Positions 38,195 through 46,788 are shown, counted from the stretch's first letter. The stretch: 64,000 bases of DNA from Oscillospiraceae bacterium (GCA_017415425.1 JAFQGT010000005.1:176690-240689), one strand, 5' to 3'. Made by a program: numbers and translations. The notes: a model not told the origin generated them from the sequence alone.

Positions 38195-38689
38195 TTATGT
38201 CATTTTCGGCCGGTTCCATCGGCTCTTATCGCATCTATAATAAATAAATATATCATCACATTGCGTTTCCTTAAATCCTACTTTTTCCAGATCACGCTGA
38301 CTCCTTATATTCTTATGAATCGCATCCGCATACACTGTCTTCATATTCATTTGATCAAATGCATAATCCAACGCAAGGATCTCCGCTACTGTTCCGTAGC
38401 CCTGATTCTTGTACGTATTTGATTGCATACAAATACTCAGCGTGCAGTGCATATTAACGCTGTCGATCCTCTTTAATATAATCTCACCAATTGGCTTATC
38501 ATTCAGCATAGTCGCAATATGCACCCATCCCAGCTGTTGATTCCGCAGCACAGCTGCATCGCTCTTTTCTGCGCTGTATATATATGGCGTCATATCTGTA
38601 AACAGATCCGGGTCCTGCTCAAATTCCTGATAAAACTGTCTTGAAGGTTCAAAAGTCATTTCACACAAACGTATGTTCGTATTATCCAA
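38195..38689 (-). CDS. GNAT-family N-acetyltransferase
   Basis: A 164-residue protein with the GNAT fold: KPIGEIILKRID (beta-4), NTYKNQGYGTVAEILALDYAF (acetyl-CoA-binding loop, Q/R-x-x-G-x-G type) and IHKNIRSQRDLEKVGFKE near the end. The substrate is unknown; the style is that of the RimJ/RimL group. The frame starts at a TTG with AGGTG just upstream; the first ATG (38659) has no ribosome site and would cut the first strand. It is divergent from the following recombinase gene. Confidence 0.85.
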   Translation of the reverse strand: MDNTNIRLCEMTFEPSRQFYQEFEQDPDLFTDMTPYIYSAEKSDAAVLRNQQLGWVHIATMLNDKPIGEIILKRIDSVNMHCTLSICMQSNTYKNQGYGTVAEILALDYAFDQMNMKTVYADAIHKNIRSQRDLEKVGFKETQCDDIFIYYRCDKSRWNRPKMT

Positions 38690-38712
38690 TACACCTTTTA
38701 GGAGGGTTTTTT

Positions 38713-39714
38713 ATGAAGAAATATTCGGATTGTCCTCAGATTTTGCGAGATTTTCTAACTTATCACGAAACAATTAAGGGTCAATCGCCTAAAACCATAT
38801 CTGAATATTATCTGGATCTTCGGATGTTTTTGCGGTTTATCAAGTTAATGCGCCACGATATGCCGGTCAATAGTTGTCTGGACGATATTCCGATAAAGGA
38901 TGTGGATATTAACTTTATTCGAGATATTAATGCATCGGACATTTTCGACTTTCTCTCCTATTTGGCAAATGACCGGAATCCCACGCCCGACTCCCCTGTA
39001 CCGGACCTGGGTATCAGTGCATCATCCAGAGCAAGGAAACTGTCCGCCATCAAATCCTTCTATAAATATCTTACCGTAAGAACCAAACAATTGCAAGAAA
39101 ATCCTGTAGCTGACCTTGAATACCCAAAATTACGTAAAAGTTTGCCGAAATACCTTACTTTTGACCAATCATCGGCACTTTTGCAGGCTGTTTCTGGTCA
39201 AAATCAAGAACGCGACTATGCAATATTGATGCTTTTTCTCAATTGTGGTATCCGACGCAGTGAGCTGGTAGGTCTTAACCTTTCTGATGTGTATGAGGAT
39301 CGAATCCGTGTGATCGGTAAAGGCAACAAGGAACGATTTGTGTATTTTGGAACTGCCTGTCGGAAAGCAATTGATGCATATCTTCCCATCCGCCAGAAAC
39401 AGGTCTTGACAGATAACCGTGCGTTGTTTGGTTCTCGGGACAGTAATCGAATTAGTGTCACCGCGGTTCATCGACTGGTTAAAAAGGCGCTTTTACAGGC
39501 AGGATTGGATTCTACCCAGTTTTCTGCACATAAGCTTCGGCATACCGCCGCAACGATGATGCTATCCGGTGGTGTGGATGTTAAAACTGTGCAGGAGGTT
39601 CTCGGTCACGAAAATCTAAATACTACTCAGATCTACACACACATTGAAAATACAGAATTAAAAATAGCCGCTGAAGCAAATCCTTTGTCAAAATTGGATT
39701 TTACGGAAAAATAG
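38713..39714 (+). CDS. Tyrosine recombinase XerC-like
   Basis: A 333-residue Xer-family recombinase. It has an N-terminal core-binding domain (TIKGQSPKTISEYYLDLRMF) with a longer than usual insert (about residues 55-105), and catalytic residues in CGIRRSELVGLN, HKLRHTAATMML and VLGHENLNTTQIYTHI. It may be the XerC partner of the XerD at 35826. AGGAGGG precedes the ATG at 38713; an earlier in-frame ATG at 38641 overlaps the divergent gene. A terminator follows. Confidence 0.92.
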   Translation: MKKYSDCPQILRDFLTYHETIKGQSPKTISEYYLDLRMFLRFIKLMRHDMPVNSCLDDIPIKDVDINFIRDINASDIFDFLSYLANDRNPTPDSPVPDLGISASSRARKLSAIKSFYKYLTVRTKQLQENPVADLEYPKLRKSLPKYLTFDQSSALLQAVSGQNQERDYAILMLFLNCGIRRSELVGLNLSDVYEDRIRVIGKGNKERFVYFGTACRKAIDAYLPIRQKQVLTDNRALFGSRDSNRISVTAVHRLVKKALLQAGLDSTQFSAHKLRHTAATMMLSGGVDVKTVQEVLGHENLNTTQIYTHIENTELKIAAEANPLSKLDFTEK

Positions 39715-39721
39715 TAAAAAG

Positions 39722-39750
39722 CAGGAGAGGTCTCCCCTCTCCTGTTTTAT
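39722..39750. terminator. Terminator between the XerC-like gene and radA
   Basis: CAGGAGAG and CTCTCCTG form a perfect 8-bp stem with a 7-base loop, followed by TTTTATTT; the genes on the two sides converge here. Confidence 0.85.
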
Positions 39751-39751
39751 T

Positions 39752-41116
39752 TCATTCTGTTGAAACAGCAATCGCTTCTTGCAAGTTTTTAACGCGATAA
39801 AGGGTCAATCCATCCGGAATATCGAGCTTTTCAGAACTAATTTTAGGAATAATGCACTTTTTGAAGCCCAATCGCGCTACTTCAGCCAGCCGCTGATTCA
39901 TATGAGACACTGCTCGAATCTCACCTGTTAAGCCGATTTCTCCGATGGCAACCAAATCGCTGGAAATTACCTGCTCACGATAGGACGATGCAATTGCCAA
40001 AGCAACAGGAAGGTCTGCTCCGGGCTCATCCAGACGTAATCCGCCGATCACATTCACGTATGCATCAAATGCGCTCAGTTTCATTCCTGCACGTTTTTCT
40101 GCAACAGCCATTAACAAGTTTGCCCGGTTGTAGTCAAATCCGTCAGAGGTTCTTCTGGGAACATTTAAGGTCGATTTTGAGACCAGAGCCTGCACCTCGG
40201 CCAAAACAGGGCGTGTACCCTCCATAACGCAGGCAACACAGGTGCCGGACGCGCCTAGAGGGCGTCCTTCCAAAAGCATTTGTGATGGATTGGGAACTTC
40301 GATCAGTCCTCGGTCTGCCATCTCAAAGACGCCGATTTCATTTGTAGATCCGAAACGGTTTTTCGCTGCACGCAACAGCCTGTATTGCGAATTAGAATCC
40401 CCTTCAAAATACAGCACACAGTCCACCATATGCTCCAGCACTTTTGGTCCTGCAATGGCACCGTCTTTATTGATATGACCTACAACAAATATGGTTATAC
40501 ACCGGGACTTAGACAGCTGCATCAATGTCATTGTGCAGTCCTTCACCTGGGATACACTGCCGGGTGTAGACTCGTTGAGCTCATTATACATTGTCTGGAT
40601 GGAATCAACGATCACAATGTCAGGTTTCTGAGATTCTACAGCTTCTAAGATATCAGACAAGCGAGTTTCTGACAAAATGTATAGTTCCTTAGGGGCCACG
40701 CCGACGCGTTCAGCTCTTAATTTTAGTTGGCGTTCGCTTTCTTCACCGGACACATACAGCACACTGCGGCCATCACCGAGGCTATTACAAATTTGCAGTA
40801 ACAATGTGGATTTACCGATTCCGGGGGCTCCACCGATCAGTACCAGACTGCCTTCAACCGCTCCGCCACCAAGAACTCTGTCAAGTTCTCCAATTCCGGT
40901 AGAAAAACGGATCTCTGTATCTGTGTTGACATCAGAAATTTTTTGTGGAACTCTACTAACTCCAACTGTGTCACGTCTTATTATACTTGATACATCGGGC
41001 TTTTCAATATGTTCAACCATCGTGTTCCACGCACCGCAAGCATTGCATTTTCCCTGCCACTTGGGACTTTCGTTTCCGCAGTTCGTGCAGTAAAATACAG
41101 TTTTCATCTTCCCCAT
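39752..41116 (-). CDS. radA: DNA repair protein RadA
   Basis: A 454-residue RecA-like helicase that extends branches during recombination. It has an N-terminal C4 zinc finger (YCTNCG ... CNACG), Walker A GGAPGIGKSTLL, Walker B-type VIVDSIQT, the RadA-specific KNRFG motif (AAKNRFGSTNEIGVF) and a C-terminal Lon-like domain ending in the EIGLTGEIRAVSHMNQRL block. It follows cwlD on the same strand after 50 bp, and they are probably co-transcribed. Confidence 0.97.
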   Translation of the reverse strand: MGKMKTVFYCTNCGNESPKWQGKCNACGAWNTMVEHIEKPDVSSIIRRDTVGVSRVPQKISDVNTDTEIRFSTGIGELDRVLGGGAVEGSLVLIGGAPGIGKSTLLLQICNSLGDGRSVLYVSGEESERQLKLRAERVGVAPKELYILSETRLSDILEAVESQKPDIVIVDSIQTMYNELNESTPGSVSQVKDCTMTLMQLSKSRCITIFVVGHINKDGAIAGPKVLEHMVDCVLYFEGDSNSQYRLLRAAKNRFGSTNEIGVFEMADRGLIEVPNPSQMLLEGRPLGASGTCVACVMEGTRPVLAEVQALVSKSTLNVPRRTSDGFDYNRANLLMAVAEKRAGMKLSAFDAYVNVIGGLRLDEPGADLPVALAIASSYREQVISSDLVAIGEIGLTGEIRAVSHMNQRLAEVARLGFKKCIIPKISSEKLDIPDGLTLYRVKNLQEAIAVSTE

Positions 41117-41166
41117 TCTAACAGCCCCTTTCGTTCACTTATACTCATCATATCAGTTTTTTCTCA

Positions 41167-41889
41167 TCAGTCAACTGCATATTTTCCGTGCAGATAGGTG
41201 CTGAGCACCACTGCCATAACACAGCTGATCTTTTTCTGATACGCAGGACTTCTTAAAAGACCTTCCTCTTTCACATTTGAGAGAAAACCACATTCCACCA
41301 ATACACCGATTTTTTTGATGTTCTGCATCAAATATATCCCGTCAGCTTTTTTAATCTGCCGATTTTCAGCTGAATCCAAATATGCTTTGAACGCATTTTG
41401 CAACTGCCGTGCAAGAATTTGACTACCGTCCGTTGGCCCATAAAACACCTGTGCGCCACTGTAACGACCATCTGAAAAATAGTTTTGATGAATACTGACC
41501 AGAATGGCATCTTCCGAATTGTTCACGATTCTGACACGTTCCTTCAGATCGGAAATCTTTTTCTGCGCAATGGTATTTCCGGAAGTATAAACAGAAACAT
41601 CCTCTGTGCGTATCATAACAGTATCGATTCCCAATAGGTGCAGTAAATCATTCAGCCTCAGAGCAATATCCAAATTATAGTGACTTTCTAAAATCCCTGC
41701 ACAGGAGGTTGCGCCTCCATCTACTCCACCGTGACCGGCATCAATGATCACACATTTCCTGTTAGACAGCGGTCTGTTTTCTGACCACGCTGTCACTGCA
41801 GCACCGGTAAAATATACAAGGACGATACAAACTGTAATCAGCAAGGCATAGACAGGAATCAGCTGACGAAACCAAATCTTTTTCTCCAT
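41167..41889 (-). CDS. cwlD: N-acetylmuramoyl-L-alanine amidase CwlD
   Basis: A 240-residue Amidase_3 enzyme with one N-terminal membrane helix/signal (about residues 10-32). Zinc ligands lie in DAGHGGVDGGA (His) and the Glu/His of ILESHYNLD and SIHQNYFSD; the catalytic Glu is in VECGFLSN. CwlD, with PdaA, makes the muramic-delta-lactam of spore cortex needed for germination; the sporulation context fits. The ATG at 41889 has GAGGTG 6 bases upstream; a GTG at 41898 is part of this site. Confidence 0.9.
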   Translation of the reverse strand: MEKKIWFRQLIPVYALLITVCIVLVYFTGAAVTAWSENRPLSNRKCVIIDAGHGGVDGGATSCAGILESHYNLDIALRLNDLLHLLGIDTVMIRTEDVSVYTSGNTIAQKKISDLKERVRIVNNSEDAILVSIHQNYFSDGRYSGAQVFYGPTDGSQILARQLQNAFKAYLDSAENRQIKKADGIYLMQNIKKIGVLVECGFLSNVKEEGLLRSPAYQKKISCVMAVVLSTYLHGKYAVD

Positions 41890-42006
41890 AAAAATCACCT
41901 CAACATAGTGTATTCATAGGTTGTCTATATTGAACCAACTGCGCTTATTTGACATAGTATGACACGGAGCAACCGCTCCGGTAATCAGTAACAGGAGGTT
42001 ACCAAT

Positions 42007-42450
42007 ATGGATACAAACAAGCAAAACCAGAACCACGGTTATGGCAGATTGCCGGCAACCGCACCGCTGGCAAATCCCTATGTACCGTTCCAAATGGAGA
42101 ATGCCGCCAGATACGAAGCCAGAACTGGCATTGTTCGGGGCACTTTGTTCCCTGGACTGGATCTTCCGTTTATGGATATGATCAACAAAAACGAACTGCC
42201 AAATACCCCACTGACAGAACTGCAAACAATGGGATTTGCCCTGCAGGAAATGGCATTATATCTGGACACTCATCGCGATGACAAAGAAGCGCTGGAAGTT
42301 TATAAGGTATTCCAGCGTCTTTACGCGCAAGGACGTGAGCAGTATGAAAAGGAATGCGGTCCATTAAATCACAGTTCCAAAATGGAAAATGGATATACTT
42401 GGCTGGATGATCCGTGGCCGTGGGAATATGCCAAGAACAGGAGGGGCTAA
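42007..42450 (+). CDS. Spore coat protein, CotJA-CotJB fusion
   Basis: A 147-residue protein joining two spore-coat families that are usually separate. Residues 1-66 fit CotJA (NPYVPFQMENAARYEARTGI, RGTLFPGLDLPF). Residues 70-147 fit CotJB (ELQTMGFALQEMALYLDTH, KECGPLN, WLDDPWPWEY). The operon cotJA-cotJB-cotJC is active in the mother cell and builds an inner coat layer. AGGAGGT precedes the ATG. The cotJC gene starts 3 bp after the stop but is truncated. The fusion could be normal for this lineage. Confidence 0.85.
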   Translation: MDTNKQNQNHGYGRLPATAPLANPYVPFQMENAARYEARTGIVRGTLFPGLDLPFMDMINKNELPNTPLTELQTMGFALQEMALYLDTHRDDKEALEVYKVFQRLYAQGREQYEKECGPLNHSSKMENGYTWLDDPWPWEYAKNRRG

Positions 42451-42452
42451 GT

Positions 42453-42647
42453 ATGTTTATTTATGACAAAAAACTCCAATACCCAGTAAAGATCGACAAT
42501 CCAAATCCCCGGCTTGCTGGGATTATCATCAGTCAGTACGGCGGTCCAGACGGAGAACTTGGGGCATCTCTGCGATATCTGTCTCAGCGATACAGTATGC
42601 CTTTCGATGAGCCAAACGGTACAAGTTATAGACTGAAAATACACTGA
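42453..42647 (+). pseudogene. cotJC: Truncated cotJC (manganese catalase-like coat protein)
   Basis: Residues 1-53 follow CotJC closely (MFIYDKKLQYPVKIDNPNP, ISQYGGPDGELGASLRYLSQ, RYSMPFDE). Then the match stops and an unrelated tail of 11 residues leads to a stop, giving 64 residues where CotJC normally has about 190. The di-manganese ligands of the rest of the protein are missing. The break near 42612 coincides with the start of conjugative-element sequence, so insertion of that element is the likely cause. Confidence 0.82.
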
Positions 42648-42760
42648 GGAAAGAACCGCCAGTATCTACTCCTCAGATGTTCCAATTTGATAGCTATTTG
42701 GTAGTGGACAACCTTTGTTAAGACACTGAAAATTCTAAATATTGAAACATGGAGGAGAAA

Positions 42761-43915
42761 ATGTCTGACTATCAACTTCAAATAAAACAGATCGTGGACT
42801 ATCCACGATGCCGTATCTATCGGCAATTCGTTCAATCCTTAATCAATGACCGGAGCATTCGCATCAGCGGAGGCTCCGGCCTTTTTTGTTTTACTGTCCT
42901 TTGCAGCTATGCGAATTTCCGCACATCGTATCGCAGGATCGACGGTATCAGTTATACTGTTTATCCCGGTGAGTGGATCGTCACCACAAAAGAGCTGTCT
43001 CAGTGGTTCAGAACCCGCTTTCACTGGCAAGCGATAGAAATTTTAGAGAAGTTGCAGAAAATGCACCTTCTCTCCTTTATTTCTTTGAATAGAGGAAAGG
43101 TAATAAAATATCGAATCACTGACTGGGGAAAACACAATACCATTCTTGACTATAATTGCCCCTGCCAAAAAGATACCGGGTTCTTCTTCATGCCTCTCTC
43201 CCCTGCCGCTGAGCTTATCAGCACCGAGCGGTGTTCTGAGATGGATATCGTTTTAGATCTGTGGTTGTCCACCGTTTATAACGATACCCAGGTGCAGGGA
43301 TCTGAGGTCGGCCCAGTTGTCTATCTGAGAAACGGTACCGGATCCCCTATAGTCAGCTATAGCGAATTATCTGCTCGCTGGGGTATCTCAAAGGCTACTG
43401 TTGGCCGGGTGTTAAAGCGCCTGGAAGAACTTCAGTACATTAAGCTGATCACATTTCCCGGGAAAAAGGGTAGCGTGATTTATCTGCAGAATTACCTTTC
43501 TACAATGTTCCAGATTTCTGATGTACTTATCGACAAGGAGGAAGTTGCTATGGTCCTAAAGATCAAGCTCACACTGCCTGCAGAGGGATTCCACGACAAT
43601 GCTGCTCCCGAACAGGAGCACGAAGTAAATGTTTCAGAAGAACTCTCCAGCGTTTCAAAACAGCACATAGAGATCATACTGCAGAAGATGACAAAAATCC
43701 TTGACTCACAAGGACTTTTCTGTTTCCGATGCCCCAAATCCAAATATAAGTTATTTCCTTTATCGAACGACTGCCTGGGTGATATTCTTCAACCTATGTA
43801 CGAGTCACGGGAAATTCGTTTCGGGATGATGGTGTTGTGCGGCAATGATAAGCCTGTCCGTACTTTTGAGCTGACCCTCTCCCCTCTTGACACAACTTCG
43901 TCTGGGAGGTGCTGA
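42761..43915 (+). CDS. Winged-helix DNA-binding protein of the element
   Basis: A 384-residue protein. The N-terminal part (about 1-130) resembles a replication-initiator-like winged helix (GEWIVTTKELSQWFRTRFHW, IEILEKLQKMHLLSFI), and a second, clearer helix-turn-helix lies at about 205-240 (YSELSARWGISKATVGRVLK, RLEELQYIKLI). The C-terminal part is not recognised. Such proteins stand near one end of clostridial conjugative elements and may control replication or transfer. GGAGG lies 5 bases before the ATG. The next gene starts 1 base after the stop. Confidence 0.8.
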   Translation: MSDYQLQIKQIVDYPRCRIYRQFVQSLINDRSIRISGGSGLFCFTVLCSYANFRTSYRRIDGISYTVYPGEWIVTTKELSQWFRTRFHWQAIEILEKLQKMHLLSFISLNRGKVIKYRITDWGKHNTILDYNCPCQKDTGFFFMPLSPAAELISTERCSEMDIVLDLWLSTVYNDTQVQGSEVGPVVYLRNGTGSPIVSYSELSARWGISKATVGRVLKRLEELQYIKLITFPGKKGSVIYLQNYLSTMFQISDVLIDKEEVAMVLKIKLTLPAEGFHDNAAPEQEHEVNVSEELSSVSKQHIEIILQKMTKILDSQGLFCFRCPKSKYKLFPLSNDCLGDILQPMYESREIRFGMMVLCGNDKPVRTFELTLSPLDTTSSGRC

Positions 43916-43916
43916 T

Positions 43917-44453
43917 ATGGCGACAAAAAATGTGAAGAATGTAACTGATAATCCTCTGTACCACGATACATGGCGTCTTTTGAAGAAATACCGCGATGTT
44001 GTTTGGAGCCTTGAACTGTCTGTGCAGCAGGTACGGAATAAGTTTCAGATCGAATTCGGTAAGTCTGTGGAAGATTTTCTGGAATCCATTTACCTTGCCG
44101 GCGCAGATCTTAGCGGAACGGATATTGAACACCACGCACGCTGCATCCAAAGAAGCGCCCAGATGATTAAGCTGGTGGACAGTGCCATGGAATTGCTCCA
44201 CACCCGGCATAAAGACGGAGAAGCATATTACTGGCTGCTGTATTACACCTACACGACTCCGCAACAGCCCCACAATGCCTATGAGATCATTGACAAGCTT
44301 CGTCCGTACATTCGTGACATCAGTTATGCCACATATTTTCGCCGCAGAAAAGACGCCATAAAGGCCCTTGGCGATATTCTCTGGGGCTATACTGCCAGGG
44401 ATTCAATGGATATTTTGGAGCAGTTTTTTCCGGATTCCGGCTCTGATACATAA
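43917..44453 (+). CDS. ArpU/phage-activator-like transcription regulator
   Basis: A 178-residue helical protein. The N-terminal part has a coiled-coil-like segment (YRDVVWSLELSVQQVRNKF); the C-terminal part has the ISYATYFRRRKDAIKALGD segment followed by LWGY, which is typical of ArpU/RinA-type late-gene activators with a sigma region 4-like helix-turn-helix. GGGAGGTG precedes the ATG. The end of the gene already contains the first unit of the phased TGATAC array that leads into the transfer promoter, so it is the best candidate for the protein that binds there. Confidence 0.72.
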   Translation: MATKNVKNVTDNPLYHDTWRLLKKYRDVVWSLELSVQQVRNKFQIEFGKSVEDFLESIYLAGADLSGTDIEHHARCIQRSAQMIKLVDSAMELLHTRHKDGEAYYWLLYYTYTTPQQPHNAYEIIDKLRPYIRDISYATYFRRRKDAIKALGDILWGYTARDSMDILEQFFPDSGSDT

Positions 44454-44505
44454 TTGATACGGAAGTGAGACTATATTGATACGGTTTTGCTATTTCAATG
44501 ATACT
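44445..44505 (+). repeat. Six-unit TGATAC array with an exact 11-bp period
   Basis: Hexamers start at 44445, 44456, 44467, 44478, 44489 and 44500, always with 5-base spacers: TGATAC, TGATAC, TGAGAC, TGATAC, TGCTAT, TGATAC. Four of six are perfect. All face the same side of the helix and end within the spacer of a promoter that has an extended -10, so this looks like an activator-binding array for the transfer operon. Confidence 0.8.
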
Positions 44506-44522
44506 TTGGACATGTTATGATA
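44494..44522 (+). promoter_or_regulatory. Activator-type promoter of the transfer operon
   Basis: A good extended -10 (TGTTATGAT, hexamer 44517-44522) has only a weak -35 (TTTCAA) 17 bases upstream, and the TGATAC array covers and precedes it. It would give a leader of about 145 bases before the VirB2-like gene. Confidence 0.55.
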
Positions 44523-44594
44523 TCCACGCTCAGAGTAGCACCCAACCCAAAGACCCACAAACGAATAGTTGGCATGTGAGTCTATACACCCCGG

Positions 44595-44630
44595 AAATCC
44601 CCACTTCATTTCTTTGGAGTGGGGATTTTT
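44595..44630 (+). terminator. Leader terminator or attenuator before the transfer genes
   Basis: An 11-bp perfect stem AAATCCCCACT/AGTGGGGATTT with a 12-base loop is followed by TT. It lies between the promoter at 44494-44522 and the first transfer gene, so it may be an attenuator rather than the end of the upstream unit. Confidence 0.8.
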
Positions 44631-44673
44631 CTGTCACCCATTTGAGCAACCATAACATGAAGGAGGTCCCTAT

Positions 44674-45075
44674 TTGGAAAAAAACAAGCAATTGCAGGAA
44701 GTACCTGACACCGGGAAGCCGCCCCGTAAGCGGCTAAAGCTGCCCATTGCCAAGACGCTGTACTTTGCGTTTGTGGCAGTAATGGCAGGTATGATGTTCG
44801 CACAACCCACTTATGCTGCGACAACGGTATGGGAAAAAGCAAGTGAGATTATGAAGGATGTTTACGATCAGATCCTGCTTATCTCTACCATTGCCGCAAT
44901 CGTTACTGCATCCGTCGCTTTGCTTATGATGAACTTCTCCAGAAATGGCCGTACCGTGGACGAAAGCCGTGCATGGCTGAAGCGGATTGTCATTACATGG
45001 GCAGTTCTGAACGGTTTAGGCTTCATTATGGCTTACGTTACTCCTTTCTTTGCCGACGGCAAGTGGACCGGCTAA
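44674..45075 (+). CDS. VirB2/TrbC-like conjugation pilin
   Basis: A 133-residue protein with a long basic N-terminus, a hydrophobic segment ending in PTYAAT (signal-peptide-like, cleavage near residue 49), then two membrane helices (about 67-88 and 108-125) separated by a short basic loop. This is the layout of VirB2/TrbC pilins of type IV secretion systems. The start is a TTG at 44674 with AGGAGG 8 bases upstream; no ATG is near. It is the first gene of the transfer operon. Confidence 0.8.
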   Translation: MEKNKQLQEVPDTGKPPRKRLKLPIAKTLYFAFVAVMAGMMFAQPTYAATTVWEKASEIMKDVYDQILLISTIAAIVTASVALLMMNFSRNGRTVDESRAWLKRIVITWAVLNGLGFIMAYVTPFFADGKWTG

Positions 45076-45108
45076 TTAAGCTAAAGCCGCTACGGAAGGA
45101 GTGATCGT

Positions 45109-45819
45109 ATCGGTATTTTAGATGGCATAGTAGAGTGGATCGCGCAGCAGGTAATGAACGGTCTTGATCTGATTACAACCTCGGTATTGGGTGCTCTGGG
45201 CTGTGATATGACCGTATTTCTGCGATATTTCCCTGCGGCGGAAACAATGTACAATATCTTCGTAGGACTGGCAATCGGATTGATCCTGCTGAACTGGGTT
45301 TGGCAGCTCTTTAAAAATTATGGAGCTGTTGCCGGAATTGAAGCGGAAGATCCTGTGAAGCTGAGCCTGCGTTCGGTACTATTCATTCTGCTGGCCTACT
45401 TCTCTGACGATATTGTAAGTATCGTTCTCAAAATTGGCGGTACACCCTACCGCTGGATAATGAATTCGGAGCTGCCTCCGCTGAACTTTGCGAATTTCAA
45501 TTCCGTGATTCTTACCATCGTGGGTGTATGTGCCAGTGGTACAGTATCCCTAATTTCACTGATTCTTGTTCTAATCCTCGCCTGGAACTATATCAAGCTA
45601 CTGTTTGAAGCGGCAGAGAGATATGTACTGTTAGGTGTTTTGGTCTATACATCTCCCGTTGCCTTTGCTATGGGAGCGTCACAAAGCACCTCCAACATTT
45701 TCAAATCATGGTGCCGTATGTTCGGCGGTCAGGTATTTCTGCTCGTAATGAACGCCTGGTGCCTGCGCCTATTTACTTCGATGGTCGGTGCATTTATTTC
45801 CAACCCGTTATCTATCTAA
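45109..45819 (+). CDS. VirB6/TrbL-like conjugation membrane protein
   Basis: A polytopic membrane protein (236 residues from the start proposed here) with about six helices, containing VFLRYFPAAETMYNIFVGL, EAAERYVLLGVLVYTSPVAF and SNIFKSWCRMFGGQVFLL. It is the VirB6/TrbL-like channel subunit of Gram-positive conjugation systems. No ATG, GTG or TTG lies between the AAGGAGTG ribosome site (45096-45103) and the ATG at 45154. An ATC at 45109, 7 bases after GGAG, gives a natural N-terminus (GILDGIVEWIAQQV), so I start there; the conservative alternative is 45154 (221 residues). Confidence 0.82.
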   Translation: MGILDGIVEWIAQQVMNGLDLITTSVLGALGCDMTVFLRYFPAAETMYNIFVGLAIGLILLNWVWQLFKNYGAVAGIEAEDPVKLSLRSVLFILLAYFSDDIVSIVLKIGGTPYRWIMNSELPPLNFANFNSVILTIVGVCASGTVSLISLILVLILAWNYIKLLFEAAERYVLLGVLVYTSPVAFAMGASQSTSNIFKSWCRMFGGQVFLLVMNAWCLRLFTSMVGAFISNPLSI

Positions 45820-45834
45820 AGGAGGACTGTTGTA

Positions 45835-46788
45835 ATGAAAAGAATGAAAAGACTGTTTTACACCGGTCTATCCGTTATCGCGATTTTATGTGCTATCTGT
45901 CAACCTGCTCTGGCTGTAACAGAAGCAGAAGTGGAAGCCCAGGTCGCTGTGATTGGTAAAGACGGTGTTGCTGGAAATGTATTGGTATGGTTCCTATGCG
46001 CCCTTGCTTTCTTGAAGGTCTCCCAAAAAATTGACTCCTTTATGTCTGCTTTGGGTATCAATGTTGGTCATACAGGCGGTTCACTTATGGCTGAAGCGTT
46101 GATCGCTGCCAGAGGTGCCGGTGTTGTCAGAGGTTTTGCTGGCGGCGGCAGAGGTGGCGGTGGCGGAGGTTCTGGAGGTGGTGGTGGCTCCGGTGGCGGT
46201 TCGTCCGGTGGATTTATGTCTGGCGGACTTGCTGGCGTGGTTAGCCGCAGTGTTACAAGAGGGGCGATTCAATCCACTACTGCGCCTTCCTCCGGTCCGG
46301 GATCAGGAACATCAGGTGGCATTGGCGGCCGAGTATATGCTTCGTCCGTTGCTAAAGGTGGAAACTTTGCAAACAATGTAATCGGCACAGTCGCAACCGG
46401 AAACATCAGCTCTATGGGTTCTATTACCGGCGCAAAAGCTGAGGAAGCCCTGCAATCTTATATGGGATATGCGGGTATGGACCCCGGCACCGATGGTGTT
46501 CCAAGCTTCTCCAATGTGGAGATCGGCGGTGGACGAATCATCGGTGTAGAAACATCCGAAGAGCATCCGGAAGGTATCGCCTTTGGTATGTACTCTACCG
46601 CGCAATATACAGCCCCCGAGGGCGAGTACAGCAAGGTTTATTCTGCTGACGGTAACGAATGGTACAAGCAATATGCCGCTGATGCCGTGGAGAAAACTCC
46701 TTATAAGGCACCAGACGGTTCTGTTGCATACCTGGAATCCATCACCAAGAAACTTCCACCTGTACCCCGCAGAAAGGACAAGCTGTAA
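45835..46788 (+). CDS. Gly-rich secreted/membrane transfer protein
   Basis: A 317-residue protein with a signal peptide (cleavage near ALAVTE, about residue 28), a second hydrophobic segment (about 47-62), then an extreme glycine-serine tract (about 100-130) and a soluble C-terminal domain. Such proteins lie between the VirB6 and VirB4 genes in clostridial elements; their role in transfer is unknown. AAAGGAGGA precedes the ATG, and the next gene begins immediately after the stop. Confidence 0.75.
   Translation: MKRMKRLFYTGLSVIAILCAICQPALAVTEAEVEAQVAVIGKDGVAGNVLVWFLCALAFLKVSQKIDSFMSALGINVGHTGGSLMAEALIAARGAGVVRGFAGGGRGGGGGGSGGGGGSGGGSSGGFMSGGLAGVVSRSVTRGAIQSTTAPSSGPGSGTSGGIGGRVYASSVAKGGNFANNVIGTVATGNISSMGSITGAKAEEALQSYMGYAGMDPGTDGVPSFSNVEIGGGRIIGVETSEEHPEGIAFGMYSTAQYTAPEGEYSKVYSADGNEWYKQYAADAVEKTPYKAPDGSVAYLESITKKLPPVPRRKDKL

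Noticed and set aside
35826-39714. The two tyrosine recombinase genes as integrases of a second mobile element
   Set aside because: Both look like housekeeping Xer proteins in length and motif, and the genes around them (spoIIM-like, pfkA, radA) are chromosomal with no att-like repeats.
46130-46220. GC-rich short repeats that could look like a repeat array
   Set aside because: They simply encode a glycine-serine tract of the transfer protein; there are no spacers or palindromic repeats as in CRISPR.
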